Positions 51,504 through 63,918 of a DNA stretch of 64,000 nt are shown one piece after another. The stretch is from assembly GCF_020179425.1 (NCBI RefSeq), contig NZ_JAILYM010000002.1, forward strand, positions 434,001 through 498,000, read 5' to 3'. The translations under genes were made by a program, and so were the position numbers. Within the stretch, counting starts at the first letter, position 1. Every line of letters begins with the position of its first letter. The stretch is from Novosphingobium percolationis. Its GTDB lineage: Bacteria > Pseudomonadota > Alphaproteobacteria > Sphingomonadales > Sphingomonadaceae. The notes beneath the pieces were generated by a model. It worked only from the letters and a program-made list of their open reading frames with translations, searched no databases and was not told the origin of the DNA.

Positions 51504-53048
51504 CTAGAGCACGAAGTCGCCCGCCATCAGCGATACCGCGCCGTCCAGCCGGATGGCGAAGTCGGCCAGCCCGTCGCCGTTGGTGTCGCCCTCGACATAC
51601 GTGTTGCCGCCATCGGTAATGACATGCAGCTGCCCGGCCACCTTGTCGAAGGCGGCGTTGCCGATGAAGGCGAAGGCCTGGTTGCCCGTCGTCATGCTGC
51701 TGGCGTCGATCCGCGACAGGTCGATGCGGTCGCCCTGCGCGTGCGAAAAGTCGGTGATCCGGTCGGAGCTGGCATGCGTCCGGCTGCTCTCGCCACTGGC
51801 GAACACGAAGCTGTCCACGCCGCTGCCGCCGGTCAGCACGTCGCGCCCCGTGCCTCCGCGCAAGGTGTCATTGCCTGCGCCGCCGCTCAGCTTGTCGCCG
51901 CCCGTGCCGCCGCTCAGTGTGTCGTTGCCGCCAAGGCCCGACAGCGCGTCCGCGCCCGCGCCGCCGGTCAGCACGTTGGCCACGGCATTGCCGCTGATGG
52001 TGTCCGCCGCCGCGCCGCCGGTCGCGTTCTCGATCGTCACGCCAAGCGCGATCGCCAGATTGCTGCGAAACTCGAACGGAGTGATCCCGTTCTGCTGGAT
52101 CGAATCCCTCACGTCGGTGTTCACGAAATCGACGAAGAACTGGTATGTGCTCATCCGGTTCTGGAATGAAAAGTCGCTTTCGCCCGGCTGGCGCACCGGC
52201 TTGAACGACCTGACCTGATCGTCGAGCGTCCACACGCCGATGTCGCTGTAGGCTCCGGCGCGCAAGTCGATGTTGCACGCGCGGGTAAAGTTGGACACGT
52301 CGATGGTGTCCTTGCCGCCTGCATCCCAGATCGTCTGGACCTGCGCCTGCCCTTGGGTGAAGGTGTAAGTCGTGGCGCTCGCGCGCGTGGTCGTGTCCAC
52401 ACCATAGATCGCCTGCGCCGCCGCGATGTCGAGCACCATCGGCGTCACGGCCGACACTGTCTCGAAGTTCGACGAAACGCTGTTGCCCTCGAGCGTCACC
52501 GTCACCAGCGTGGCGTTGTGGGTATAGCTCATCACGGTGAACTGCGCGTCGTCGTAGCCCGTTGGCAGCGGCGTCCCCTCGAACGGGTGCTTCAGCCCCA
52601 GCGTGTGCCCGATCTCGTGGATCAGTACCTCGAAGTCGTAAGTGCCCGGCGCCATGCTCGCGCCGGTCGATTCGTTGTCGATCCAGATGTCGCCGACTTC
52701 GCTGCCGGGTGCCTGCGGGCCACCCTGATAGGCGTAGCCCGCCGTGCCGGGATCGGTGATATCGGTAAAGGCCACGCGTACTTCGCCGCTGGTCTGGCCG
52801 TCGTCGACCACTTGGGTGAAGTTGGCCTTGATCACCTCGTCCCACGCGGCGATCGCCTTGATGAAGTTGGCCGCCTGCGTGGCATCGAACGCCGAATAGC
52901 CGGTGAACGGCTCGCTTCCGGCGTCATACCCGGCCCAGCTCGAATCCGCGACTGCCACCGAAAAGGTCAACTGGTTCGCGCCCAGCGACGCCCCCGGCGC
53001 GCGCAGCCCGGCGTTGATCTCAGCCCGTGTCGCGCTCACCAGATCCAT
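51504..53048 (-). CDS. Serralysin-like RTX metalloprotease
   Basis: A 514-residue zinc protease of the M10 metzincin type. The zinc site is HEIGHTLGLKHP (H144, E145, H148, H154) and the Met-turn is VMSYTHN. The N-terminal part (about 1-260) is the catalytic domain; a helical insert near residues 270-320 is followed by RTX repeats (LTGGAGADALSGLGGNDTLS and on) and the C-terminal module ending SLMAGDFVL. No Sec signal is present, so type I export is expected. It may be co-transcribed with the large RTX gene 160 bases downstream; that gap contains no other gene. Confidence 0.9.
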   Translation of the reverse strand: MDLVSATRAEINAGLRAPGASLGANQLTFSVAVADSSWAGYDAGSEPFTGYSAFDATQAANFIKAIAAWDEVIKANFTQVVDDGQTSGEVRVAFTDITDPGTAGYAYQGGPQAPGSEVGDIWIDNESTGASMAPGTYDFEVLIHEIGHTLGLKHPFEGTPLPTGYDDAQFTVMSYTHNATLVTVTLEGNSVSSNFETVSAVTPMVLDIAAAQAIYGVDTTTRASATTYTFTQGQAQVQTIWDAGGKDTIDVSNFTRACNIDLRAGAYSDIGVWTLDDQVRSFKPVRQPGESDFSFQNRMSTYQFFVDFVNTDVRDSIQQNGITPFEFRSNLAIALGVTIENATGGAAADTISGNAVANVLTGGAGADALSGLGGNDTLSGGTGGDKLSGGAGNDTLRGGTGRDVLTGGSGVDSFVFASGESSRTHASSDRITDFSHAQGDRIDLSRIDASSMTTGNQAFAFIGNAAFDKVAGQLHVITDGGNTYVEGDTNGDGLADFAIRLDGAVSLMAGDFVL

Positions 53049-53330
53049 CGTCGTCCCTCCCGCCTGCGATGCGCCAGACTACCCCGCCTCGCCATGCCCG
53101 CCAATGCTAGACGAAGGCCGGTAAACGCGCTGTGACCAAGCGCACGGGGCGGAGCGCAAGCGAGGCCGTTCAATCTGCCCTCTGCGCATGCACTTCATCA
53201 ACTAAACCCGCGCGCATTGCACGAAACCCCGCTGTGCCGCTTCCCTTCGCGTCACCTTGCCCCTGTGCAGGTTGCTCCCCACATCGCGACTTCGCCTTCG
53301 CGTGTCCGGCAAAACCCCGTTGCCTCAATC

Positions 53331-53345
53331 GAACAAATATGGAAC
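53331..53345 (+). promoter_or_regulatory. SOS (LexA) box of uvrA
   Basis: GAACAAATATGGAAC is a perfect GAAC-N7-GAAC direct repeat, the complement of the alphaproteobacterial LexA site GTTC-N7-GTTC. It lies 10 bases before the uvrA start, where LexA would block transcription until DNA damage. The rest of the 307-base gap 53049-53330 holds no gene that I can support, only the promoters of the protease and uvrA. Confidence 0.9.
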
Positions 53346-53355
53346 ACGGCACTTC

Positions 53356-56280
<2,925 letters not shown>

Positions 56281-56285
56281 TCGAA

Positions 56286-56310
56286 TGCCCCCTTCGCGGC
56301 GAAGGGGGCA
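56286..56310. terminator. Perfect hairpin after uvrA
   Basis: TGCCCCCTTCGC (56286-56297) and GCGAAGGGGGCA (56299-56310) are exact complements separated by one base, so the working loop is about three to five bases. It begins five bases after the uvrA stop. There is no T run. The remainder of the 150-base gap to the next gene shows nothing clear. Confidence 0.65.
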
Positions 56311-56430
56311 AGGCACGGCGCTGCGGGCACCTGCGTTCCGTCACTTGAACCCCGGCACCGTGCTGGTAGGTTTGCACGGGGGACATGCGCGCATCCGCGC
56401 GGGGGCAGTCCCCACGGGGGGACCAAGCCC

Positions 56431-58323
56431 GTGTCGAGAATCACCACCGGCCCTGCCGTTCGCGGTGGGCTGCGCGATAGTCTGTCCGGCGCGCGCGTCG
56501 GCAAGGCCGGGGCTTTCCCCGGCTTGCGCACCCTTTTTGCCCGGCGACGCGATGCATCGGCGCCATTGCCGATCCACACCGCGCAATTGCCGATCCTGCA
56601 TCGCAGCCTCCCCGCGACCGACCCGGCGCCGGTTCCCTTCGTCGCGCGCGACGGGGTGCCGCCGCTCGAGATGGCCCTGCCGCTCGATTGGGACCAGGAC
56701 CCGCACGGCGATCGCAACTGGCGGGCCCAGCTCAACATGGTGCGCATGGCCGACGGGCACCTGCTGGGCTTCGAACATACGGGTGATCCGCGCTTTATGC
56801 GCTGGCCGGTGGCGCTGCACCTCGACTGGTACGATTTCCACGTCGCGCGGGGACGTTCCAGCCGTTATGGCTGGGGCGACATGATCGTGGGCCAGCGTGC
56901 GGCGCGGCTGGCTTATGTGCTGGCCGCTGCGCGCGCGCGACCGGGCATCGCATCGCTGTTCCAGCGTCGGCGCCTTGCCGTTTCGGCGGTGGCGCACGCG
57001 ACGCGCATCATCGATATCAATCCGGTGCGCCTGTCCAACCACGTGTTCGACGATCTCGTGGGCGTCGGCGCGCTGGAGCAGGTCCTGCCGCCCGATCCCT
57101 GGCGTGCGCGCATCGCGGCCTTCGTCGATTTCCATCTGCCGCGCCTGTTCGCGATGCAGTTCGGCGAAGGCGGGGTCCATCGCGAGAACTCTCCCGCCTA
57201 CCAGTCGTTTGCTATTGGCAAGCTCGAACTGCTGGCCGCGACGGGCTGGTTCGATGGCCACGGCATTGCCGCGCTGCTCGCCGATGCGCGCAAGGCCTAT
57301 CGCTGGTTCCGCACGCCGGAAAACCGCGCGGCGCCGGTCGGTGACAGCAACGGCTATCCCGAGCGCAAGGTCCAGACCACCGCGCCCAAGGAGACCGGGC
57401 TGTTCCGGGCCGCCGGCTATCTCGTCCGCCGCGACGATACGGGCGCGAACGATCCTGCGCCGTCGAGCTACTTCCTGTTCATGGGCAGTGCGCAGGCGCC
57501 GTTTCACAAGCACAACGACGACCTGTCGTGGCACTGGCACGATCGCGTGCCGATCGTCACCGATACCGGCAAGTACGCCTATCTCACCAACGAGGCGCGC
57601 GACTATGCCGTTTCGGCGCGCGCGCACAGCACGATCGAGATCGACCGCCGCGATCCGCTGCCCTCGATGCTGGGCGACCTCATGGCCCATCCCATGGGCG
57701 GCGACCTGCTGCGCCATGTCGAGGAGACGCCGCTCGGCACGCTGGTGTCGGCGCGCGCGGTCCATCCCCGGCTCGGCGCGGCGCATGTGCGCACGCTGCT
57801 GTACCGACCGGGGCGCTTCGTGCTGATCGCCGACATCGTCGAGGATCTGGCGGCAGACGACGGTGAGGCGGGGGAAGGGCAACCGCTCGAAGCCCGGCCC
57901 GTCACCCAGTGGACCCATTTCGCCCCTGCGATCCACCTCGCGCCTCGGGGACCGATGCGCTTTGCGGCGCGGCTGGACGATGGGCGCGGGCTCGACGTGC
58001 GCCTTGCGACGGCGGACGAAGGTGCGACGGCGGAGCTGATCCGCGGCGCGCTCGAACCGCGCCGCCAGGGCTGGGCGAGCGAGGCCTATGCCGAATTGAC
58101 CCCGCGCGATGCGGTCGGCCTGACGGTTCCCGGCCACCTCGGGCTGAGCCGCCTTGGCAGCCTGATCACTCTGGGCACGCCGCCGCGCCGCCTGGGCTGG
58201 ACACGCCAGAACCGGCTCCGTGCGGAGTTCGCCGACGAAACGATCGTGCTGACGCCGGACGCGGGCGGGGCGGGCGATCGCCCGCTCGTCCGCCTGCGCC
58301 CGCCGCCGGCACCGACGGGTTAG
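56431..58323 (+). CDS. Heparinase II/III family protein
   Basis: A 630-residue protein with the alginate/heparin lyase architecture: a helical (alpha/alpha) domain at about 90-330 (FGEGGVHRENSPAYQSFAIG, with conserved His-Arg-Glu-Asn) and a beta-rich Hepar_II_III domain at about 360-610 (APFHKHNDDLSWHWHDRVPI; DTGKYAY). No clear signal peptide is seen, which is common for family members linked to exopolysaccharide synthesis. It starts at GTG 56431. The substrate is unknown. Its stop TAG overlaps the stop codon of the convergent RTX gene. Confidence 0.87.
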   Translation: MSRITTGPAVRGGLRDSLSGARVGKAGAFPGLRTLFARRRDASAPLPIHTAQLPILHRSLPATDPAPVPFVARDGVPPLEMALPLDWDQDPHGDRNWRAQLNMVRMADGHLLGFEHTGDPRFMRWPVALHLDWYDFHVARGRSSRYGWGDMIVGQRAARLAYVLAAARARPGIASLFQRRRLAVSAVAHATRIIDINPVRLSNHVFDDLVGVGALEQVLPPDPWRARIAAFVDFHLPRLFAMQFGEGGVHRENSPAYQSFAIGKLELLAATGWFDGHGIAALLADARKAYRWFRTPENRAAPVGDSNGYPERKVQTTAPKETGLFRAAGYLVRRDDTGANDPAPSSYFLFMGSAQAPFHKHNDDLSWHWHDRVPIVTDTGKYAYLTNEARDYAVSARAHSTIEIDRRDPLPSMLGDLMAHPMGGDLLRHVEETPLGTLVSARAVHPRLGAAHVRTLLYRPGRFVLIADIVEDLAADDGEAGEGQPLEARPVTQWTHFAPAIHLAPRGPMRFAARLDDGRGLDVRLATADEGATAELIRGALEPRRQGWASEAYAELTPRDAVGLTVPGHLGLSRLGSLITLGTPPRRLGWTRQNRLRAEFADETIVLTPDAGGAGDRPLVRLRPPPAPTG

Positions 58324-59258
58324 AGGACGAAGTCGCCCGCCTGCAAGGTGCCGCTCAGCGACAGCACGCCGATCGAGTAGTCGGGGTCGGCATCGTTGTC
58401 GCTGTTGATCTCGACGCGGAACACGTTGGAGATCCCGGCCGAGACCACGCGGATCTGCCCCGGCGTGCCTGCGCTGAACGCGTCGGTGCCGATGAAGGTG
58501 AAGGCCTGATCGCCTACGAGCCCGCGATTGGCGTCGAGCCGGGACAGGTCGATCCGGTCGCCTTCGCCGTGGTTGAAGTCGCGCACCATATCGAGTTCGA
58601 AGACGTTGGTGACGAAGCGCTTGAGTTCGTCATAGCTGCTCCACACGAAGCGGTCGGCGCCCAGCCCGCCGGTCATCGCGTCCGGGCCATTGCCGCCGAC
58701 CAGCATGTCGTCGCCAGCACCGCCCACCAGCCGGTCCGCGCCCAGATCGCCGTACAGGCGGTCGTTGCCGGTGCCGCCCAGCAGCACGTCCGAACTGTCG
58801 CCACCATAGAGCCGGTCGGCCCCCGCATCCCCGACCAGCGTGTCGCGGCCCAGCCCGCCGCGCAGCGTGTCCGAGCCGCCGAAGCCGCGGATCGTGTCGT
58901 TGCTGTCGCCGCCCGTGATCGCGTCCGCACCCGACCACAGCGCCGCGTTGAGCGCGTCGCTATCGCCGTTGCGCATCGCGGTCAGGAAGCTCGCCAGCGA
59001 CAGCGAGAACCCGCTGGCGGTGGTTTCGAGCGTATCGAAGCCGGTGATGGTGCCAGTGATCGGCCCCAGCGAAAAGCTGTCGGAGGCGTGGAGCACAAGC
59101 GTTTCCATGCTGCCGCCCATGGCGAACGTCAGCGTGTGCGTATCGGGCGAGATCACCGGCAGGGCGCTCTGGTCGAACAGGAAGTGCTCGATCGTCTCCT
59201 CGCGGAAGACATTGGTCCACGATTCACCCACGGGTGATCGGTTGGTGACGATGGTCAT
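58320..59258 (-). CDS. RTX calcium-binding protein, paralogue A
   Basis: A 312-residue protein, N-terminus MTIVTNRSPVGESWTNVFRE. Residues about 1-115 form a domain shared with the next gene (FSLGPITGTITGFDTLETTA; ALNAALWSGADAI). RTX repeats follow (TGGDSNDTIRGFGGSDTLRG to about residue 210), then VRDFNHGEGDRIDLSRLDAN and NPDYSIG-type calcium segment (INSDNDADPDYSIG), ending LQAGDFVL, the shared type I tail. No Sec signal. The stop codon overlaps that of the convergent heparinase gene. Confidence 0.85.
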   Translation of the reverse strand: MTIVTNRSPVGESWTNVFREETIEHFLFDQSALPVISPDTHTLTFAMGGSMETLVLHASDSFSLGPITGTITGFDTLETTASGFSLSLASFLTAMRNGDSDALNAALWSGADAITGGDSNDTIRGFGGSDTLRGGLGRDTLVGDAGADRLYGGDSSDVLLGGTGNDRLYGDLGADRLVGGAGDDMLVGGNGPDAMTGGLGADRFVWSSYDELKRFVTNVFELDMVRDFNHGEGDRIDLSRLDANRGLVGDQAFTFIGTDAFSAGTPGQIRVVSAGISNVFRVEINSDNDADPDYSIGVLSLSGTLQAGDFVL

Positions 59259-59356
59259 GGCGGTCCTTTCCCTTGTATCTGTGCCGACACCCTACTTCAT
59301 TCCGGACCACGCTTCGTGATCCAGATCATGAACCGCGGACCATCTTCACCTTGTCG

Positions 59357-60292
59357 CTAGAGCACGAAGTCGGCCGCTGTCGGCGCGCCCGTCAGCCCGA
59401 TCACGACGAACGCGTATTCCGCCGCCGAATCCGCGTCGGTATTGAATTCGACATGGAAAATGCCGGGGAAGCTGGTCGTCGCCACGCGCACCTGGCCCGC
59501 CGCGTTGGTGCCGAATGCATCGCTGCCGATGAACGCGAAGGCCTGGTTGCCCGCAAGGCCCGAATTGGCGTCGACCCCGGACACGTCGAGCTTGTCGCCG
59601 TCGACCCGGTTGAAGTCTCGCACGAAGTCGGCCGCGAACAACTGGTTGGGGTTGAGTACGCCGAACTCTGCGGCGCTCTTCCAGATGAACACATCGGCGC
59701 CGCTGCCGCCCACGAGCCGGTCATACCCCGCGCCCCCGGTCAGCTGGTCGTTGCCACTGCCGCCGAGCAGCTGGTCGTTGCCGCCTTGGCCATAGAGCTT
59801 GTCGGCGCCCGTCCCGCCGGACAGGCGGTCATCGCCGTTGCCGCCATAGAGCTTGTCGGATCCTGCATCGCCGATCAGCGAATCGTTGCCGTCGTTGCCG
59901 AACAGCGTGTCGCTGCCGCCAAAGCCGCGGATCGTATCGTTGCTGGCGCCGCCGTTGATGGTGTCCGAGCCCGCCCATACGGCGGCGTTGAGCGCGTCCA
60001 CGTCGCCGTCGCCGATCAGCGCAAAGAAGTTGGCGAGCGGGACAGACACACCGCTGACGACGGTGTCGGAGGTTTCGAACGCGCCGATGGTTCCGGTCGG
60101 CGGACCAAGCGTGAAGGTGTCGACCGCCGTGAACACGAGCTGCTCGTCACCGAATGTGAAGGTCACTTCGGTGCCGTCACCGCTCAACAGCGGCGCCTGC
60201 GTCTGGCCGAAGAGAAAACGATCGACCGTATCGGAGTCGATCATGTTGCTCCATTCTTCGCCCGCGCCCGAACTGGTGCTGACAATGGCCAT
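59357..60292 (-). CDS. RTX calcium-binding protein, paralogue B
   Basis: A 311-residue paralogue of the preceding gene with the same layout: N-terminal domain (AIVSTSSGAGEEWSNMIDSD; FTLGPPTGTIGAFETSDTVV; ALNAAVWAGSDTINGG), RTX repeats (ASNDTIRGFGGSDTLFGNDG and on), VRDFNRVDGDKLDVSGVDAN, NQAFAFIGSDAFG, and the tail APTAADFVL. The final FVL is kept, though the Gly of GDFVL is replaced by Ala. The two genes, 98 bases apart in the same direction, look like a tandem duplication. Confidence 0.85.
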   Translation of the reverse strand: MAIVSTSSGAGEEWSNMIDSDTVDRFLFGQTQAPLLSGDGTEVTFTFGDEQLVFTAVDTFTLGPPTGTIGAFETSDTVVSGVSVPLANFFALIGDGDVDALNAAVWAGSDTINGGASNDTIRGFGGSDTLFGNDGNDSLIGDAGSDKLYGGNGDDRLSGGTGADKLYGQGGNDQLLGGSGNDQLTGGAGYDRLVGGSGADVFIWKSAAEFGVLNPNQLFAADFVRDFNRVDGDKLDVSGVDANSGLAGNQAFAFIGSDAFGTNAAGQVRVATTSFPGIFHVEFNTDADSAAEYAFVVIGLTGAPTAADFVL

Positions 60293-60369
60293 CGGCTTTC
60301 CCCTCAGTATTGTTGTCTATTCGGAGGATATGCCTCCGTGACGTCAATCGCAAACGGGAAAATGGTGGC

Positions 60370-61128
60370 TCAGGTGCCTGCGGGGGCGGCTTTCGGCGTG
60401 CGCGCGGCGAGCCAGTTGACCGCCGCCTTGATGTCCTCTTCGGGGATCGCGCCGTCGGCCATCAGGCTGTCGCCGCTGCGATTGTTGCGGATCGCGATCG
60501 ACGGCGTGCCGCCAACGCCCGCCGCCTCGCCCGCAGCGCCTTCGGCCATCACCCGGCGCAGCGTCTCGCCCGAACGGCGGCAGTTGCGCAACAGCGCGGT
60601 GTCGCTGGCACCCGATGCCACCGCGAGGCTGAGCACGGGGTCCGCCCCACCTCCCGCGCGCGCCGGAATGCCGCGCCCATTGGTGGCGGTCATGGCGAGG
60701 TAGGCGTCGAGGAAGCGGTAGAAGCCTTCCGCGCCGCTCTGGTCGGCAACGCACAGCGCCATCGCGGAGGCCGCCATCGCGGGTTCGCCGTGGAACGGCA
60801 GGGGCAGCAGCCGCACCACGAGGTTGAGCCTGCCCTCGGCGGCATCGACCAGCCGCTCGCCGGTGTTGCCAAAGACCTTGCAGTAGGGGCATTCGGGATC
60901 GATCCACACGATCAGCGTCAGGTCGGCGTCCGCCGGGCCATAGATGCGGTCGCTCTTGCCCGCAGGTGCCACCAGATTGCCCGGGCGCCAGCCGCCTTCG
61001 CCGCGCACCGTATCCTCGGCGCCGTTGCTCTGTCCGGGCAGCGGCATGGCCGGGGTCGCCATCGCGGCGGCGGGAAAGGCGAGGGCCAGCGCGGCGGCGA
61101 ACAGCGAGGCGGGCAGGGGGCGGATCAA
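60370..61128 (-). CDS. DsbA-like thiol-disulfide oxidoreductase
   Basis: A 252-residue periplasmic thioredoxin-fold protein. It has a Sec signal (PLPASLFAAALALAFPAAAM, cut near ATP), the redox site IDPECPYCKVFG (Cys80-Cys83), an inserted helical domain, and the cis-Pro loop GVGGTPSIAI. TTG at 61128 with AAGGAA eight bases upstream is the only start compatible with the signal peptide. It may fold or reduce secreted proteins. It is adjacent to the CoA-transferase gene by 37 bases. Confidence 0.87.
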   Translation of the reverse strand: MIRPLPASLFAAALALAFPAAAMATPAMPLPGQSNGAEDTVRGEGGWRPGNLVAPAGKSDRIYGPADADLTLIVWIDPECPYCKVFGNTGERLVDAAEGRLNLVVRLLPLPFHGEPAMAASAMALCVADQSGAEGFYRFLDAYLAMTATNGRGIPARAGGGADPVLSLAVASGASDTALLRNCRRSGETLRRVMAEGAAGEAAGVGGTPSIAIRNNRSGDSLMADGAIPEEDIKAAVNWLAARTPKAAPAGT

Positions 61129-61165
61129 GCTGCAATTCCTTCGGAACGGATGGGATGCGCCCCTT

Positions 61166-62281
61166 TCACGCGGGTGTGGCGGGCGTGTGACAAAGCGCCT
61201 GGTCCTCGCCCAGCGCGGGGGCGTGCAGCGAAAGGCGGGCGGGTTCGTGCATGAAGCGGATCGGTGTGCCGATGTGGCGACGGCCCAGCGCATCGGTGGG
61301 GATGAATCCGCGCGCGGCGACCTGTTCGTCATCGAGCGCTTCGGGGTAGGTCTTGACCGGACCCCAGCACACGTCGAGCCGGTCGAGCAGCGCGCCCGCT
61401 TCGTCGAGCGACATACGCGCGAAAGTTGCGCGCAGCAGATCGACCACCGGCTGCTGGTGCGGTCCCGGTTCCTTGCACAGGGGCGCAAGGTCGAGCCGCC
61501 CGAGATGGCCGAGCAGTGCCTCGATGAACTTCTTCTCCTGCCCGGCGATCGCCAGCATCCGCCTGTCGCCGCATTCGTACCAGCGATAGAACGCGCCGCC
61601 GCCCGTGGTGCGTTCGTGCGCCACGTCGGGTTGCCGCCCTTCGGCCAGCGTCGGCCCCATGACGTTCGAGGTGGCCGAAAGCAGCGTCTCCTGCATGGAG
61701 ATGTCGATGAAATCGCCGCGGCCCGTGCTCTCGCGCGCCAGCAGCGCCATCAGCACGCCCGACAGGCCTTGCAGCGCTGAAAGGTAGTCGGACACGGGAA
61801 TGCCCGGCATTGCGGGCTTGCCATCGGCGCCCAGCGTCGCGCCCAGCACGCCGGTCATCGCTTCGAGCGCCAGATCGTGCGCAGGGCGTTTCGCCAGCGG
61901 TCCGTCCTGCCCGAAGGCGCTGATCGCGCAGTAGACGATGCGCGGGTTGCGGGCAGAGAGCGTGGCGTAGTCGATGCCCAGCCGCGCGGCGACGCCGGGG
62001 CGGCTCGATTCCACGACGACGTCGGCGCTGTCGACCAGGTGCAGGAACGCGGCCCGGTCGGCTTCGTCCTTGAGGTTCAGCACAACGCTTTTCTTGCCCC
62101 GGTTGAAGGCGCGGAAATAGACGGTGTCGGGCCCGTCGGACAGGCCGATGTGGCGGGTGTGGTCGCCGCCGGGCGCTTCCACCTTGATCACTTCGGCGCC
62201 GTGGTCGGCCATGGCGAGGGTGAGGTAGGGGCCGGGAATGAAGCTCGACAGATCGAGCACCCTGATACCTGCCAGTTTCAC
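61166..62281 (-). CDS. CaiB/BaiF class III CoA-transferase
   Basis: A 371-residue class III CoA-transferase, moving CoA between carboxylic acids. It starts VKLAGIRVLDLSSFIPGPYL, with AMADHGAEVIKVEAPGGD, FNRGKKSVVLNLKD and the catalytic Asp in KRPAHDLALEAMTGVLG. GTG 62281 has GGAGG five bases upstream and gives the family start; a TTG at 62302 is a weaker alternative. It probably handles a fatty or aromatic acid, but the sequence does not say which. Confidence 0.9.
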   Translation of the reverse strand: MKLAGIRVLDLSSFIPGPYLTLAMADHGAEVIKVEAPGGDHTRHIGLSDGPDTVYFRAFNRGKKSVVLNLKDEADRAAFLHLVDSADVVVESSRPGVAARLGIDYATLSARNPRIVYCAISAFGQDGPLAKRPAHDLALEAMTGVLGATLGADGKPAMPGIPVSDYLSALQGLSGVLMALLARESTGRGDFIDISMQETLLSATSNVMGPTLAEGRQPDVAHERTTGGGAFYRWYECGDRRMLAIAGQEKKFIEALLGHLGRLDLAPLCKEPGPHQQPVVDLLRATFARMSLDEAGALLDRLDVCWGPVKTYPEALDDEQVAARGFIPTDALGRRHIGTPIRFMHEPARLSLHAPALGEDQALCHTPATPA

Positions 62282-62357
62282 GCGCGCCTCCTTCTCATTC
62301 AACCGATCGGTTAAGCGCGATCGGGGATGCGGTGCGCAAGGTCAAGCGCAGCGGCGC

Positions 62358-62639
62358 TCAATTGTCGTTGACGTGGTGGCGCGACAGCACTCGGCTGATG
62401 TGATCGAGCCGCTCGTTTTCGAGGTCTTCGATCTCGCGCAGCAGGCGCGAGATCTCTTCGTTCTCGATCGCATAGGCGAGATCGTCGAACGCCTGCGGCA
62501 CCGGCTGGAGCGGATAGGCCATCTGCAGGCAGCGTGACAGCCGCGTGCGCGCCCAATCGCCGCTCTCGACGATACGTCGCCGCGCCTTGCGTGCTCCCAG
62601 CGTAACCGTGCGACCGCGTTTAGCCATCATGTCCTGCAT
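62358..62639 (-). CDS. Small helical hypothetical protein
   Basis: A 93-residue protein starting MQDMMAKRGRTVTLGARKAR, basic in the first third, then LQMAYPLQPVPQAFDDLAYA and a charged helix (EEISRLLREIEDLENERLDH). ATG 62639 is chosen since upstream frame shows no homology-like bias. No TM or signal. Family unknown. It lies between the CoA-transferase and aminotransferase genes on the same strand. Confidence 0.65.
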   Translation of the reverse strand: MQDMMAKRGRTVTLGARKARRRIVESGDWARTRLSRCLQMAYPLQPVPQAFDDLAYAIENEEISRLLREIEDLENERLDHISRVLSRHHVNDN

Positions 62640-62745
62640 CGGATGAGTGCGCGCGAGCCTATGGCAAATCCTTGAACAAAAGTCGAATCCCTCCTGCGCG
62701 GCGGGCGTAAGTGGCTTCGCGCAGGAAGGTTGCGGAGAAGCTGGG

Positions 62746-63918
62746 TCAAACTCCGTCCCGAAACCGTTCCAGTCGGGCCACCGCATCGTCGATCATCGCT
62801 ATCGGCTTGCAGTGGCACAGGCGCACGATCGTGGTTGGGCCGCCATCGCCTTCCCACAGCGCCGAGATGGGGATCGAGGCGACGCCAGCCTCGCGCACCA
62901 GCCGTTCGCTGAACGTGCGATCGTCGAGCGCTATGCCCGAGGCGGCAAGGTCGATGCAGGCGAACCATGTCGCGGCGTTGGCGGCAACGGCAAAGCCCGC
63001 TGCGGCCAGCCCGTCGATCAGAGCGCGGCGCGAGGTTGCCCATTCGGCGAGGATCGCAGGGGGCAGGGCGGCGTCGGCCAGACCCTCGGCCACCGCCCAT
63101 TGCAGCATTGGCGGCGTGGTGAAGGTCAGGAACTGGTGCGCCTTGGCCAGCACCGCCGCCATGTCTGGCGCGGCGACCATCCAGCCGACCTTCCACCCGG
63201 TCGCGCCGAAGATCTTGCCCGCCGATCCGATCTTCACGGTGCGTTCCGCCATGCCGGGTTCGGCCAGCAGCGAGCGGTGGGGCACGCCATCGAAGCGCAC
63301 CATTTCCCAAACCTCGTCGCAGATCGCGATGAGGTCGTGCTCGATGCAGAGGCGGGCCAGCATGGCAAGGTCGGCGGCGCTCGCCACGGTGCCCGCCGGG
63401 TTGAGCGGATCGTTGAGGATCAGGGCGCGGGTGCGGGGCGTGATAGCGGCGCGGATCTGCGCCTCGTCATAGGCCCAGAGCGGCGGGGCGAGCGGCACGA
63501 ACACCGGCACCCCGCCTGCGCGGCGCACCATCGGCGCATAGGCATCGTATGCGGGCGCGAACAGCAGCACCTCGTCGCCGGGGCTGACCACGGCGAGGAT
63601 CGACGCGGCGACGGCCTCGGTCGCGCCCGAGGTGACGATCACGGCGTCGCGCGACAGCGCCAGCCCTTGTTCGCGGGCATAGAATGCGGCGACCGCATCG
63701 CGCAGTTCGGGCAGTCCGGCCATCGGTGGATAATGCTGCGAGCGTTCGTGCAGCGCGCGGACCACGGCCTGCGTGAGTTGCGCGGGCGGCGGAGCATCGG
63801 GAAATCCCTGACCGAGATTGATCGCGCCGGATTCGCGGGCGAGGCCCGACATCCATTCGAACACGGTCAGCGGCAGGCCGGTATAGACGGGCGAAAGGCG
63901 CGCGGCGGGAGAAGTCAT
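62746..63918 (-). CDS. PLP-dependent aminotransferase, class I/II
   Basis: A 390-residue fold-type I aminotransferase, probably of the kynurenine/methionine (ybdL-like) group. It starts PVYTGLPLTVFEWMSGLARE with NLGQGFPD, the pattern INLGQGFPDF of that group; TSGATEAVAASI and NDPLNPAGTV flank the cofactor pocket, and the Schiff-base Lys is in SAGKIFGATGWKVGW. ATG 63918 fits the family. The first 82 bases of its upstream region run to the window edge with no other gene visible. Confidence 0.9.
   Translation of the reverse strand: MTSPAARLSPVYTGLPLTVFEWMSGLARESGAINLGQGFPDAPPPAQLTQAVVRALHERSQHYPPMAGLPELRDAVAAFYAREQGLALSRDAVIVTSGATEAVAASILAVVSPGDEVLLFAPAYDAYAPMVRRAGGVPVFVPLAPPLWAYDEAQIRAAITPRTRALILNDPLNPAGTVASAADLAMLARLCIEHDLIAICDEVWEMVRFDGVPHRSLLAEPGMAERTVKIGSAGKIFGATGWKVGWMVAAPDMAAVLAKAHQFLTFTTPPMLQWAVAEGLADAALPPAILAEWATSRRALIDGLAAAGFAVAANAATWFACIDLAASGIALDDRTFSERLVREAGVASIPISALWEGDGGPTTIVRLCHCKPIAMIDDAVARLERFRDGV

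Noticed and set aside
56341..58137. 598-codon minus frame opposite the heparinase-like gene
   Set aside because: Antisense shadow; the plus frame holds the heparinase HKHNDDLSWHWHDR motif.
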